IMG/VR virus record: IMGVR_UViG_3300033149_005714
Location: 1-22,423 of that record
Strand: one strand, 5' to 3'
Source: a virus
DNA length: 22,423 nucleotides
Positions 8,564-15,910 of this stretch are shown piece by piece; the first letter of the stretch is position 1; each line of letters starts with the position of its first letter. The notes below the pieces were generated by a model. That model saw only the letters and a program-made list of their open reading frames with translations. It searched no databases and was not told where the DNA came from. Both the position numbers and the translations under genes were made by a program.

Positions 8564-9037
8564 ATGAAAGATTTACTAGAAAGATTATATGAGGCAATTG
8601 TTGTTGGTAATTATCCAGATGATGGGTCTACTGGCATTGCTGGTGATGATGATAACCCACCTGGAAATATTGTTTATGGTGAGAAGTATAAGAAAACTAA
8701 TGACTATTTCAATAAACTTACAAATTTTAAAACTCAATATAAAACAGATTTAAGTAATTGGTATTGGGATGAGTTTGAAAGTTCTATAGGTATGGAAGAT
8801 CCAAGGAATTATTCATCTACATTAGATAGTATGGAAGATAGATTGCCTGGTTTATGGGGTCATGTAAAAAGAAGTGTTCCAGATGCTGAAAGAAAGGCTG
8901 ATTTAAGAAAAATGAAAAAAGAAATTCCAGATGAACCACTAGGTGATGAAGAAGAAGAATCAGCAGAAGATGAGTTAGATGATAGTGTTATATTAAATAG
9001 AATAGATAAGTATATGGAGAAACGATGGAAACTATAG
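8564..9037 (+). CDS. Hypothetical acidic phage protein
   Basis: 157 residues, not recognised. It begins MKDLLERLYEAIVV. The LYE-A could be a weak version of the leader seen in block 5, but the spacing differs and I do not rely on it. The middle is Tyr/Trp/Asp-rich (NWYWDEF). Residues 122-145 are strongly acidic (GDEEEESAEDELDD), and the end is a short basic helix. Its 3' end overlaps the next gene by 13 bases and supplies that gene's GGAG ribosome site. No catalytic motif is visible. Confidence 0.7.
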   Translation: MKDLLERLYEAIVVGNYPDDGSTGIAGDDDNPPGNIVYGEKYKKTNDYFNKLTNFKTQYKTDLSNWYWDEFESSIGMEDPRNYSSTLDSMEDRLPGLWGHVKRSVPDAERKADLRKMKKEIPDEPLGDEEEESAEDELDDSVILNRIDKYMEKRWKL

Positions 9038-9330
9038 AAAAATATTTAATTGAAAGAAATCCAGGTGGTTCGGCAAAACCAGGAAAATATACAAGTAAGC
9101 TAGTAAAAATAGACAAAAAATTGAAAAAAAATGTAAATGAACTAAAAAAACTTATATATACCATTGATGCTGGTGTACATACTGATAGAAATCGTAATCA
9201 TGTTCACGATATTGATAGATTTATTGAGAAAAAAATGATGCTTATTTATGGAGAATTAGAATCTTTTGAAGATCAAATTAATAATCTTACACCAGATTTT
9301 GGAAAGCTTACTAGAAGATCTGGGTTTTAA
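9025..9330 (+). CDS. Small basic helical protein with IEKYLIE leader
   Basis: 101 residues starting METIEKYLIERN. The leader ends in L-I-E at residues 8-10 and resembles the MAKIEKYLNE start of the gene at 18773-19036. Both are small, Lys-rich and probably helical, so they may be distant paralogues or merely share the leader. The body has a Lys-rich helix (residues 25-45), a D-R-N-R-N-H-V-H-D segment near 55-63 that could bind metal or nucleic acid (speculative), and a C-terminal helix. The start is set by GGAG 5 bases upstream, inside the preceding gene. The form is like T4 internal head proteins, which are small, basic and carry a short cleaved leader; function is otherwise unknown. Confidence 0.7.
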   Translation: METIEKYLIERNPGGSAKPGKYTSKLVKIDKKLKKNVNELKKLIYTIDAGVHTDRNRNHVHDIDRFIEKKMMLIYGELESFEDQINNLTPDFGKLTRRSGF

Positions 9331-9353
9331 AAATAAAAATGTGAGGGGATAAA

Positions 9354-9848
9354 ATGCCAAAATTTAAAGAATTTGCAGATAATGTTTATACAGTTCCAAT
9401 GATAAATAAAGAAAAATCTAAGAAGATGAATCCTAAAACTAATAGGATGAAAACATCAAAGAAAACAAAATTTCATACAACAGAAGTAAAACCAGAAGAT
9501 AGAACATTCAAAAATATACCAAAATATTCTACAGGCAAAAACAAGGTCAGATTTCAAGATTGGTTACTAATAAAAGGTGAAAAAACAAAACAAGATCATA
9601 GTGCTAATTCAATAGGATATTCTGAGGCTGATGGAAAATATTATGGATGGTCACATCGTGCTGTGAGTGGTTTTAAAGCAGGTGATGAGGTAAAGGGTGA
9701 TGATCATTTAGGCAAGAAGGTTGAATATCCTAAACTACCAAATGGAAATACAGATTTTGATAATGGCAAGTATGAAAAAGATTTTACAATCAAAAATATG
9801 GCGCATGCAAAAGAAGTAGCAACTACTTTTGCAAGCAATGTTTCTTAG
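9354..9848 (+). CDS. Conserved phage protein of unknown function (YGWSHRAV motif)
   Basis: 164 residues with GAGGGG 5 bases before the ATG. The first half is Lys/Thr-rich and probably extended. The second half has a block Y-Y-G-W-S-H-R-A-V-x-G-F-K-x-G-D (about residues 99-114), which I associate with a conserved hypothetical family in large phages, and a final helix rich in Ala and Lys. The start MPKFKEFAD recalls the capsid-targeting-like leader of other genes here but lacks the final Glu. The gene converges on the minus-strand gene at 9845 with a 4-base overlap, and no terminator hairpin is visible between them. Confidence 0.65.
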   Translation: MPKFKEFADNVYTVPMINKEKSKKMNPKTNRMKTSKKTKFHTTEVKPEDRTFKNIPKYSTGKNKVRFQDWLLIKGEKTKQDHSANSIGYSEADGKYYGWSHRAVSGFKAGDEVKGDDHLGKKVEYPKLPNGNTDFDNGKYEKDFTIKNMAHAKEVATTFASNVS

Positions 9849-10255
9849 TCATTTGCAGCATCTTCATAACCCTCACTATAACCTTTTTCATAACCATTAT
9901 CATAACCCTCACTATAACCTTCTTCGTGTCCATCAGAATGTCCTTCACTATAACCATCAGAATGTCCTTCATCATAACCATTAGAATGTCCATCATTCAT
10001 ACCTTCATTCACACCATCACTGAACCCATTTTCATATATATCATTTCTTTCATCTTCAGAAACATTATTTTCTTTTAAAGATTCTTTATATCCAATACAT
10101 TCACCATCTTCTATTCCTAAATAGTAAACAAAATCTATTACCTCTTCTATAATATCATATTGTTCTTGTGATCGAGCGATTCGTTTTATATTTATTTTCA
10201 AATCTTCATAACCAAGTTTTTTTCTTTTAGATTCGTCTATTATTTCTTTTAACAT
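9845..10255 (-). CDS. Protein with 14 tandem GxxxG-type tetrapeptides
   Basis: I prefer the ATG at 10255 (MLKEIIDESKRKK), because AAAAGG lies 9 bases upstream. An in-frame ATG at 10264 would have the same AAGG directly against it. The first 75 residues are helical and charged. The C-terminal region is 14 consecutive tetrapeptides G-[YHFVM]-x-[EDNK], such as GYSE, GHSD and GYDE, just before the end. Serial GX3 repeats occur in Yae1-type proteins (deca-GX3) and allow tight helix packing; here they may mediate oligomerisation. The alternating Tyr/His face could also bind metal or nucleic acid (speculation). It is the last gene of the replication operon, 13 bases after the polymerase C part. Confidence 0.7.
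   Translation of the reverse strand: MLKEIIDESKRKKLGYEDLKINIKRIARSQEQYDIIEEVIDFVYYLGIEDGECIGYKESLKENNVSEDERNDIYENGFSDGVNEGMNDGHSNGYDEGHSDGYSEGHSDGHEEGYSEGYDNGYEKGYSEGYEDAAND
9860..10027 (-). repeat. 12-bp imperfect tandem repeat encoding GxxxG tetrapeptides
   Basis: Fourteen in-frame copies of a 12-base unit, read on the minus strand as G-(Y/H)-(S/D/E)-(E/D/N). The copies vary at wobble positions and in the third and fourth residues. Confidence 0.85.
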
Positions 10256-10268
10256 ATTAAACATCCTT

Positions 10269-11138
10269 TTAAAAAAATAGATTTATTTTTTTCTTTGTAT
10301 TTTCTCTTAATAGTTTTTCCTTATTCATTGGTTCTAGAAGTGTATTGATTTTCTTCAAAAAGAATTTTTCAATCATTTTATTTGTATCGAAGCTAACAAC
10401 CTTTTCAAATTCTTTTGGCCAGTTATTAAATGTTATTGATTCTATATTATATGCATTTTTCTTAACATATACAACTCTGGCCTTCATTCCTTCATGAATA
10501 TCTTCATATTTATCTTCTAGTTTTAGCTCTTTTAATAGCATTCTATAATTATGAACACCTTTTATATGCCAAGGTGTTCCTTTTATTGGAAAACCAGTTC
10601 CTAAATATTTTTCTAATTTGTTTATTCCTATATTAGCTGATAAATCTTCTGGATGAAGTTTTTTTAGTTGCTTCTTATATACTTGTATTTGTTCGCTTAT
10701 TTTATCATCTGGGTGCTGTTTTAAAATCATTTCCAAAAGTTTTTTTAACATTGGTCTTACAGCTTGTGCTGTATCTGATCTAACAATTTCAAGTCCAGTT
10801 ACGGAAATTTTATCAGCGGGTGTTCCTTCATCATCAACAACCCAGTAGGCATATTTTTTCTTTTTAATGAATAATGCTGATCTAGCAATAATCTCTTGTT
10901 TAAAACCAATTTTAAAATCTTTTACTTGTGAGTTATAATCATTCTTTTGTGTTTCATTAAAGATTCTTTTATTTATATTATCTTCTATTTCTTTAGATAT
11001 TCTTTTTACATATTCTATTTTTTTATCACTATCCAAATTAAACCATTTATTTTTATCATTTATATTATTAATGATAAAGTTTTCGATGCCTATATAGCAC
11101 GAATCCGTGTCTCCGTAAATTATGAAGTCTTTATTCAT
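10269..11138 (-). CDS. 43B: Family B DNA polymerase, C-terminal part (motif C and thumb)
   Basis: 289 residues starting MNKDFIIYGDTDSCYIG. YGDTDS is polymerase motif C, with two metal-binding Asp. The order of the rest follows T4/RB69 gp43: a Lys/Tyr-rich stretch KKKKYAYWV near residue 94, G-L-E-I-V-R-S-D, then WHIKGVHNYRMLLKEL like the T4 thumb FHIRGV block. The end, INLFF, resembles the beta-clamp-binding tail of gp43. It lacks the exonuclease and motifs A and B, which are on the preceding gene in the same frame; only one TAA separates them (GAG TAA ATG). GGAG 9 bases before this ATG fits a real restart. A two-subunit polymerase is the simplest reading. TAA readthrough or a sequence error cannot be excluded. 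Confidence 0.88.
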   Translation of the reverse strand: MNKDFIIYGDTDSCYIGIENFIINNINDKNKWFNLDSDKKIEYVKRISKEIEDNINKRIFNETQKNDYNSQVKDFKIGFKQEIIARSALFIKKKKYAYWVVDDEGTPADKISVTGLEIVRSDTAQAVRPMLKKLLEMILKQHPDDKISEQIQVYKKQLKKLHPEDLSANIGINKLEKYLGTGFPIKGTPWHIKGVHNYRMLLKELKLEDKYEDIHEGMKARVVYVKKNAYNIESITFNNWPKEFEKVVSFDTNKMIEKFFLKKINTLLEPMNKEKLLRENTKKKINLFF

Positions 11139-12893
11139 TTACTCAATCTCCAGTATAATATTTTCTAATTCTTTATTTGGATTGTTTAATAATTCATTAA
11201 TAAAACGTTCGCCTTCTTTAATTGTATGGCGACCACAACTTGTGATAGCTTCGGACATATTAATATTAAAGTATCGCGAATATGGTACAGATGTAGCACC
11301 AAATACAGCGTTTAGCCAAATTTTAAGTGCCCATTGAAATGAAAACAGTTCTTGTGCTCTTTCCAAAACTCCTTCTTTTTCTTTTCCATCATGCATTTGT
11401 GATGCTTGATTTCTTAAATCTCTCATTAATGTTTTTATTTCCTTACGTTTAAAGAACACTTCTCTTTCAACTTCTGATATTACACCTATCTTTGATGTAG
11501 AGAATATAGATCCACAAGGAGCAATTGCTATCAACCCTTTTTTTAAAACCTTATTAAAGTTAGTTAGTTTTTTATCTTCCATTTTCACAATGCCAGAATT
11601 TTCTTTAAACATATCAAATGGCATAAATTCTTTATTCTTAACACATTCAATAATATAACTTTCTTTGAGGCCCATTATTCTTCCAATATATGTTTCAACA
11701 GACATATTAAGAGCTATAATATGTGATGGATAAGAAGATGTGATATCAACAGATGTCACCCAATTATGCATTCCTTTTTGTGGATCTTTTACATAAGCGG
11801 CTTCAAATGTTTCTTGTGTTCCACCCATAAAAATAGGAGCACATAAATTTTTTCTTCTGAAATATACTAACATAGCACCTTCAATTAATTGTGTCATTAC
11901 ATTATAATATTTCATTGGTGTTTTTGTTAATAATGATAGTGATTGTACGAGCTTTATATATCCAAGCTTATCTTCTAGTTGACGAACTCTTTCACAATCT
12001 ATTATATTATATTCAACATATTTATTCCAGTTTTTATTAAATAGTTCATTGAGACTACTATATTCTGAATAATCTAACTTACCGACACCAAGTTCTATTT
12101 CTGAAATATACCCTAGTTGATAATTCTCTGGTTTATTTGGCGAATACCATTTATATATACTATAGTAATCAAGTATACAAACACCGGCTATATCTATATT
12201 GAGCTCATCACTATTTTTTTGTTTCCATGTTTTAACAATTTTCACTGGAGACATTAAAACATGTGGACTATTTTTAAATAATATTTTTGATCTATTTATT
12301 ATATAGGGTAAATCAAAGTTCCATATGTTCCATCCAGATAAAACATCACAGGGGTTTCTATGTATATAAAGAAAAAACTTTTTTAGTAAATCTTTTTCAT
12401 CTTCACATTTTATAAATTCAACATTTTCTTTATTTCCAGTATATTCTTTTATACCAAATGACATTACTTTTTTCTTTATATTATCACTAAAAGAAATAAT
12501 TGTAATTGGATCAATTGGTTTTTTTGAATTTGGAAATCCTTTACTAGTCAGAACTTCTATATCAATGGAATAAATTTTAAGATCTGGTACAACTACCTCA
12601 TCATCTGGTATATCATAATATCGTTCAGTTAAAAACTGGATTTCTGGTCTGACTTTATTTTCATAACAAGTATTATTTGATTGAAAGTTATAATAATCAT
12701 GATAAGTATGAAAATCTTTTTTCATAACTGGTATATTGTCTATTGTTTTTGCATTTGCTCTATCTCCAATAGATTTTATAAAAACATATGGAACCCATTG
12801 AAATTTATCATATAAATCTTTGCCGTTTACTTGTTCCCATATATGTACTGTCGATTGACGAGTATTATAATAAACATTCTTAAAAATTTTAAC
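11139..12893 (-). CDS. 43A: Family B DNA polymerase, N-terminal part (exonuclease, motifs A and B)
   Basis: About 584 residues. Positions here count from the codon at 12893. Exonuclease motifs are DIE (about 110-112), GWNIWNFD (about 187) and Y-N-I-I-D (about 295). Polymerase motif A is SVDITSSYPS (about 381-390), and motif B is K-x3-NAVFGA near 524-533. The first ATG in frame is at 12725, but coding clearly extends upstream: VKIFKNVYYNTRQSTVHIWE matches the usual N terminus of T4-like polymerases (M-K-F-Y-K-N-V-Y). That stretch begins with GTT at 12893, not a normal start codon. GGGGG at 12896-12900 is only 2 bases away from it. ATT at 12887 has good 8-base spacing, and one lost G would make a TTG. 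The gene follows uracil glycosylase without a gap and ends by stop-restart at the C part. Confidence 0.88.
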   Translation of the reverse strand, partial: VKIFKNVYYNTRQSTVHIWEQVNGKDLYDKFQWVPYVFIKSIGDRANAKTIDNIPVMKKDFHTYHDYYNFQSNNTCYENKVRPEIQFLTERYYDIPDDEVVVPDLKIYSIDIEVLTSKGFPNSKKPIDPITIISFSDNIKKKVMSFGIKEYTGNKENVEFIKCEDEKDLLKKFFLYIHRNPCDVLSGWNIWNFDLPYIINRSKILFKNSPHVLMSPVKIVKTWKQKNSDELNIDIAGVCILDYYSIYKWYSPNKPENYQLGYISEIELGVGKLDYSEYSSLNELFNKNWNKYVEYNIIDCERVRQLEDKLGYIKLVQSLSLLTKTPMKYYNVMTQLIEGAMLVYFRRKNLCAPIFMGGTQETFEAAYVKDPQKGMHNWVTSVDITSSYPSHIIALNMSVETYIGRIMGLKESYIIECVKNKEFMPFDMFKENSGIVKMEDKKLTNFNKVLKKGLIAIAPCGSIFSTSKIGVISEVEREVFFKRKEIKTLMRDLRNQASQMHDGKEKEGVLERAQELFSFQWALKIWLNAVFGATSVPYSRYFNINMSEAITSCGRHTIKEGERFINELLNNPNKELENIILEIE

Positions 12894-12901
12894 TACCCCC
12901 T

Positions 12902-13483
12902 TTATTCTTCTTCTGTTCCTAAATATCTAAATTCTTTTATAGATTCTCTTAGTAAATCATAACCACTTTTATTATATATACAATAACTTGGGTGAATACT
13001 AGTTAAATAATACATATCATATTTATTGGAATAATATGACCGAGCATTTTTTCTTAATATACCACTATATGAACTATCTATTGATCCACGTGCAAAATTT
13101 CCAAGCAATATCATCCTGTATGGTTTAACAACTTTAATATATTTTTCCCATAATTGTTTACATAAAGAAATTTGATCTATACTCGGCTTCAAATTTCTAA
13201 CACCATCTGTGGGTCTACACTGAACACTGTTGATTATCAAAAACTCTTCTTTTCTAAAACCATATTCTAACATTATATCCCATAACATTCTACCTGTCTT
13301 ACCTACAAACGGCTCATTATTTTCAACTTCTTCTCTACCTGGTGCCTCGCCTATCATAGCATATTTTGATAAAGATGTCCAATATGGTATAACATGACCA
13401 CCAGTATATAGATCACACTTTTTACAATTTAAAATCATATCATCTAATAATTCTAGCATTCTTATTTCTTTATCATCTAGCAT
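12902..13483 (-). CDS. Family 4-type (Fe-S) uracil-DNA glycosylase
   Basis: 193 residues. It removes uracil from DNA. Seen: GEAPG (45-49) followed by the acidic water-activating region, FVGKTGRML (59-67), a Asn-Ser-Val-Gln-Cys-Arg-Pro segment (85-91) and HPSY (164-167). The four Cys at 20, 23, 89 and 108 have the C-x2-C ... C-x(18)-C layout expected for a [4Fe-4S] cluster in family 4 enzymes. Length is normal for the family. It lies 3 bases after dUTPase and its stop overlaps the polymerase ribosome site. The pair suggests the phage excludes uracil from its DNA or attacks uracil-containing DNA. A family 5 assignment is less likely because of the GEAPG motif. Confidence 0.9.
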   Translation of the reverse strand: MLDDKEIRMLELLDDMILNCKKCDLYTGGHVIPYWTSLSKYAMIGEAPGREEVENNEPFVGKTGRMLWDIMLEYGFRKEEFLIINSVQCRPTDGVRNLKPSIDQISLCKQLWEKYIKVVKPYRMILLGNFARGSIDSSYSGILRKNARSYYSNKYDMYYLTSIHPSYCIYNKSGYDLLRESIKEFRYLGTEEE

Positions 13484-13486
13484 ATT

Positions 13487-13918
13487 TTATAATCCTGTAG
13501 ATCCAAATCCTTGTGATCCTCTTTCAGTTGATTCAAGTTCATCTACTTCAATTATTTTAGACACAAATACAGGTGATATAACACCTTGAGCTACACGATC
13601 ACCAATTTTTATTATAAAATCTTCATGCTTGTTGTTATTAACTATTGGTATCATTATTTCACCAATATATGATGTGTCTATTGTTCCTATACCTATTGCT
13701 ATATAGTTAGGATATTTTCTTGATAAACCACTTCTTTGTCTTACTGTCATTTCATGATATGATGGTATTTTAATAGCAATTCCTGTTCTTACCATCACTA
13801 TCTGATCATAAGATATTCTATAATCAAGTATAGATGATAAATCAAAACCAACATCACCAGTATATACATACTTTGGTATTTTAGCAAGCCTATGTAATTT
13901 TTTAACTAATATATTCAT
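13487..13918 (-). CDS. dut: dUTPase (trimeric type)
   Basis: 143 residues. It hydrolyses dUTP to dUMP and pyrophosphate, lowering dUTP and feeding thymidylate synthesis. All five motifs are present in order: GDVGFDL (21-27), RSGLSRK (about 62-68), IGTIDTSYIGEI (about 78-89), RVAQ (about 107-110) and RGSQGFGSTG (about 132-141). In motif 3 the usual Gly-Val-Ile-Asp is Gly-Thr-Ile-Asp, keeping the catalytic Asp. The length is that of the homotrimeric family. The start overlaps the helicase stop (TAATG), a coupled arrangement. Confidence 0.95.
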   Translation of the reverse strand: MNILVKKLHRLAKIPKYVYTGDVGFDLSSILDYRISYDQIVMVRTGIAIKIPSYHEMTVRQRSGLSRKYPNYIAIGIGTIDTSYIGEIMIPIVNNNKHEDFIIKIGDRVAQGVISPVFVSKIIEVDELESTERGSQGFGSTGL

Positions 13919-15300
13919 TATCTCCTACTTCGACCCCCTTGTTGTCTTCTTTGTATTTGTGCTGCTTCTCTTTCATCACCAGATATTGATCTATCTTGTA
14001 TCCATTGTTCCATTTCTGTTTCATCATACATTTTTAAACTTCTAGCATCATAATATAGTTTTAATGATTCACCAACTCTTCCACCAAGCCTATTTTTTAC
14101 AATTTTACAACTAAGCTCATTTTGATAAATCATATTATCTTCATCAACACCCATGATACACATAAAATCCGCTGTAGCTGGAAGACCTATTGATTCCGCA
14201 ATATAGTTAAAATTAATTTCTTCAAATCCAACAAATGATCCTTCTCTATTTAATTGACTAACAGATACAACAGGCACTTCAAATTCAAAAGAAAGTGCTC
14301 TGAGTTCTTCTGATATTCTTTTAACAGTGGAATACATATTATTTTCAACCTTATATGCTGTTTTCATAAGGTTAATATAATCAGCATATATAATATCTAT
14401 TTTAATACCACGCATCAATAGTTCTCTTAAATATATTTTAAAGTCCAACACTGATGCCTCACCTGTTGGAAATTGTTTAATATATAGATCACCTCTATTC
14501 GTATCGTTTTTTAATTCTCTTAAAGCAGTAATGAGTTTCTGTTTTACATCAGGAACATTATACATTTTATTGATATCAAGTAATGTATATATAGCATCAA
14601 ATCGCTGAGCAAATGCTACTTCTGCCATTTCTAATGTCATAAGAGCCACATTATAACCATTTTTAACCTGTCTTGCTGCAATGTTAGCAAGAAAATTAGA
14701 TTTAAAACCATGAATTTTAGCAGCAAATATAGATAGAGTAAATGGCGTAAATCCACCATTTATAAATTCATCTAGTTGTGCAAAATATGTTGGTATTCTT
14801 GTATCAACAGCATTAAATATTTCTCTTAGACGTTTTCCCAAATCACCAAAATAATTTAGACCTAGATCAACTTTTATGTCTTTACTTAAAGCATTCTCTA
14901 TATCCTTTTGTATTTCTGCTCTTTTATCAGGATCATCAACCTTATCAACAGATGATATAATGGCCTTCTTTATTGCCTTTTCTTTTAAATAACTATTTGT
15001 TTGTGTTAGTAAATGATCATAATTTCTTACTATATCATAATCTATTAGTTCAACATCTGATAGTGATTCAATAATATCATCTTTATTATCTTCAAATGAA
15101 TTTATTATTATATCCTTTTGTGGAATATCCTTATACTCCATAAAGTAATCTTTAACAAACTCAAATATATTTGATATAGAAGAGTCATCAAAATAATCTT
15201 TTTCAAATACAGAAGAGACAACTGCTATATATTTTTTATTACTTAACATTCCCTTTACTATTAATTTTTCTAAAAAATCTGAATTCATCCTTTCTTCCAT
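13918..15300 (-). CDS. 41: DnaB/gp41-type replicative helicase
   Basis: 460 residues from the ATG at 15300 (MEERMNSDF), chosen because GAGG lies 6 bases upstream. The TTG at 15315 lies further out and overlaps the preceding gene. It has a helical N-terminal domain (about 1-105), a linker, then a RecA-like ATPase core. The P-loop is unusual: F-A-A-K-I-H-G-F-K-S (about 192-201), where the usual final Gly-Lys-Ser is Phe-Lys-Ser. The Lys and Ser are kept. The Walker B-like strand is IDIIYADYINLM, and SQLNREG is the DnaB H3-type motif. A basic Gln/Arg tail (RRQQGGRSRR) ends the protein. Its operon position before dUTPase, glycosylase and polymerase fits the replisome role of T4 gp41. Confidence 0.87.
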   Translation of the reverse strand: MEERMNSDFLEKLIVKGMLSNKKYIAVVSSVFEKDYFDDSSISNIFEFVKDYFMEYKDIPQKDIIINSFEDNKDDIIESLSDVELIDYDIVRNYDHLLTQTNSYLKEKAIKKAIISSVDKVDDPDKRAEIQKDIENALSKDIKVDLGLNYFGDLGKRLREIFNAVDTRIPTYFAQLDEFINGGFTPFTLSIFAAKIHGFKSNFLANIAARQVKNGYNVALMTLEMAEVAFAQRFDAIYTLLDINKMYNVPDVKQKLITALRELKNDTNRGDLYIKQFPTGEASVLDFKIYLRELLMRGIKIDIIYADYINLMKTAYKVENNMYSTVKRISEELRALSFEFEVPVVSVSQLNREGSFVGFEEINFNYIAESIGLPATADFMCIMGVDEDNMIYQNELSCKIVKNRLGGRVGESLKLYYDARSLKMYDETEMEQWIQDRSISGDEREAAQIQRRQQGGRSRR

Positions 15301-15301
15301 A

Positions 15302-15556
15302 TTATTCCTCACCAAAATCTTCTTCTAATTCTGCAAATATCGCTTTTGCTTTTTCTGCTTGTTCTCTAATCATATCACCATAATTAAATATAGTTACATC
15401 GAAATGCCTTGTAATTGATTTATCAAGTTTATCCCATGTATCAATATCATGTAACCTAGACATGATATAGAGCATACATTGAGCAAGTTCATATGCTGTA
15501 ATATCCGGTTGTGGATTCCAAATTGTTTCGTATTTAATTTCTTCTAATTCGGTCAT
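15302..15556 (-). CDS. Small conserved phage protein, function unknown
   Basis: 84 residues (start MTELEEIKYETIWNPQPDITAYELAQCMLYI). It has a WNPQPDIT segment followed by a hydrophobic helix. I have seen similar short proteins in phage replication regions but know no function. The middle (residues 35-60) is mixed, and the C terminus is an acidic Ala/Glu helix. It precedes the helicase by one base and carries that gene's ribosome site in its last codons, so the two are coupled. A helicase-loader role would be a guess. Confidence 0.7.
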   Translation of the reverse strand: MTELEEIKYETIWNPQPDITAYELAQCMLYIMSRLHDIDTWDKLDKSITRHFDVTIFNYGDMIREQAEKAKAIFAELEEDFGEE

Positions 15557-15567
15557 TTTATTCTCCT

Positions 15568-15816
15568 TTATATTATAAAATCCTCTTCTTGTAAAATCAT
15601 AAATATTCTTTCTTTTTCTTTACACTCGTTACACCATATATGTTTACAATTATCACATTCTTCTTCTATTTCTTCCGGTGCCTCACAACTAAATTCATTA
15701 TCATAATCAAACAAGCTATATCCACAATCATTAGATAGATTTACGCCACAATTTGGACATAGCACTCTGTTAGATTTTATAACTTCCTCAATAATTATCT
15801 TATCTATTATACCCAT
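15568..15816 (-). CDS. Small zinc-ribbon-like protein
   Basis: 82 residues with eight Cys: CPNC at 20-23, C31, C44, then CDNC at 54-57 and C-x2-C at 62-65. CPNCG followed by a later CxxC resembles zinc ribbons. The 54-65 group (C-x2-C-x4-C-x2-C) could bind a second zinc or complete the first site. There is no nuclease or kinase motif. It is the first gene of the leftward replication operon, behind the divergent control region, which would fit a transcription or translation regulator (inference only). No strong ribosome site is seen before the ATG at 15816. Confidence 0.7.
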   Translation of the reverse strand: MGIIDKIIIEEVIKSNRVLCPNCGVNLSNDCGYSLFDYDNEFSCEAPEEIEEECDNCKHIWCNECKEKERIFMILQEEDFII

Positions 15817-15826
15817 ATTAAATATT

Positions 15827-15839
15827 ATTATACTATAAT
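15827..15839. promoter_or_regulatory. Candidate divergent -10 elements
   Basis: TATAAT is present on the plus strand (15834-15839) and on the minus strand (15832-15827), lying almost back to back between the divergent replication operon and uvsY-uvsW. No clear -35 boxes are seen. High A+T content makes chance matches likely. Confidence 0.35.
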
Positions 15840-15846
15840 TAGATAA

Positions 15847-15868
15847 AAAAGTAAATGTGTTTACTTTT
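15847..15868. promoter_or_regulatory. Perfect 9-bp inverted repeat, candidate operator
   Basis: AAAAGTAAA and its reverse complement flank the spacer TGTG in the divergent intergenic region, 31 bases after the replication operon start and 43 before uvsY. Because the genes point away from it, a terminator is unlikely; an operator or early-promoter element is the better reading. Confidence 0.45.
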
Positions 15869-15910
15869 ATTGTTGATTGTTATATCATAAATAAAATAGG
15901 AGAGATTTAT

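Noticed and set aside
9860-10027. CRISPR-like or regulatory short repeats
   Set aside because: The 12-base units are contiguous and encode G-x-x-x tetrapeptides in frame.
10970-10977. TATAAATA on the minus strand inside the polymerase C part
   Set aside because: It lies inside a coding region with no gene start in promoter range; such octamers are expected by chance at this base composition.
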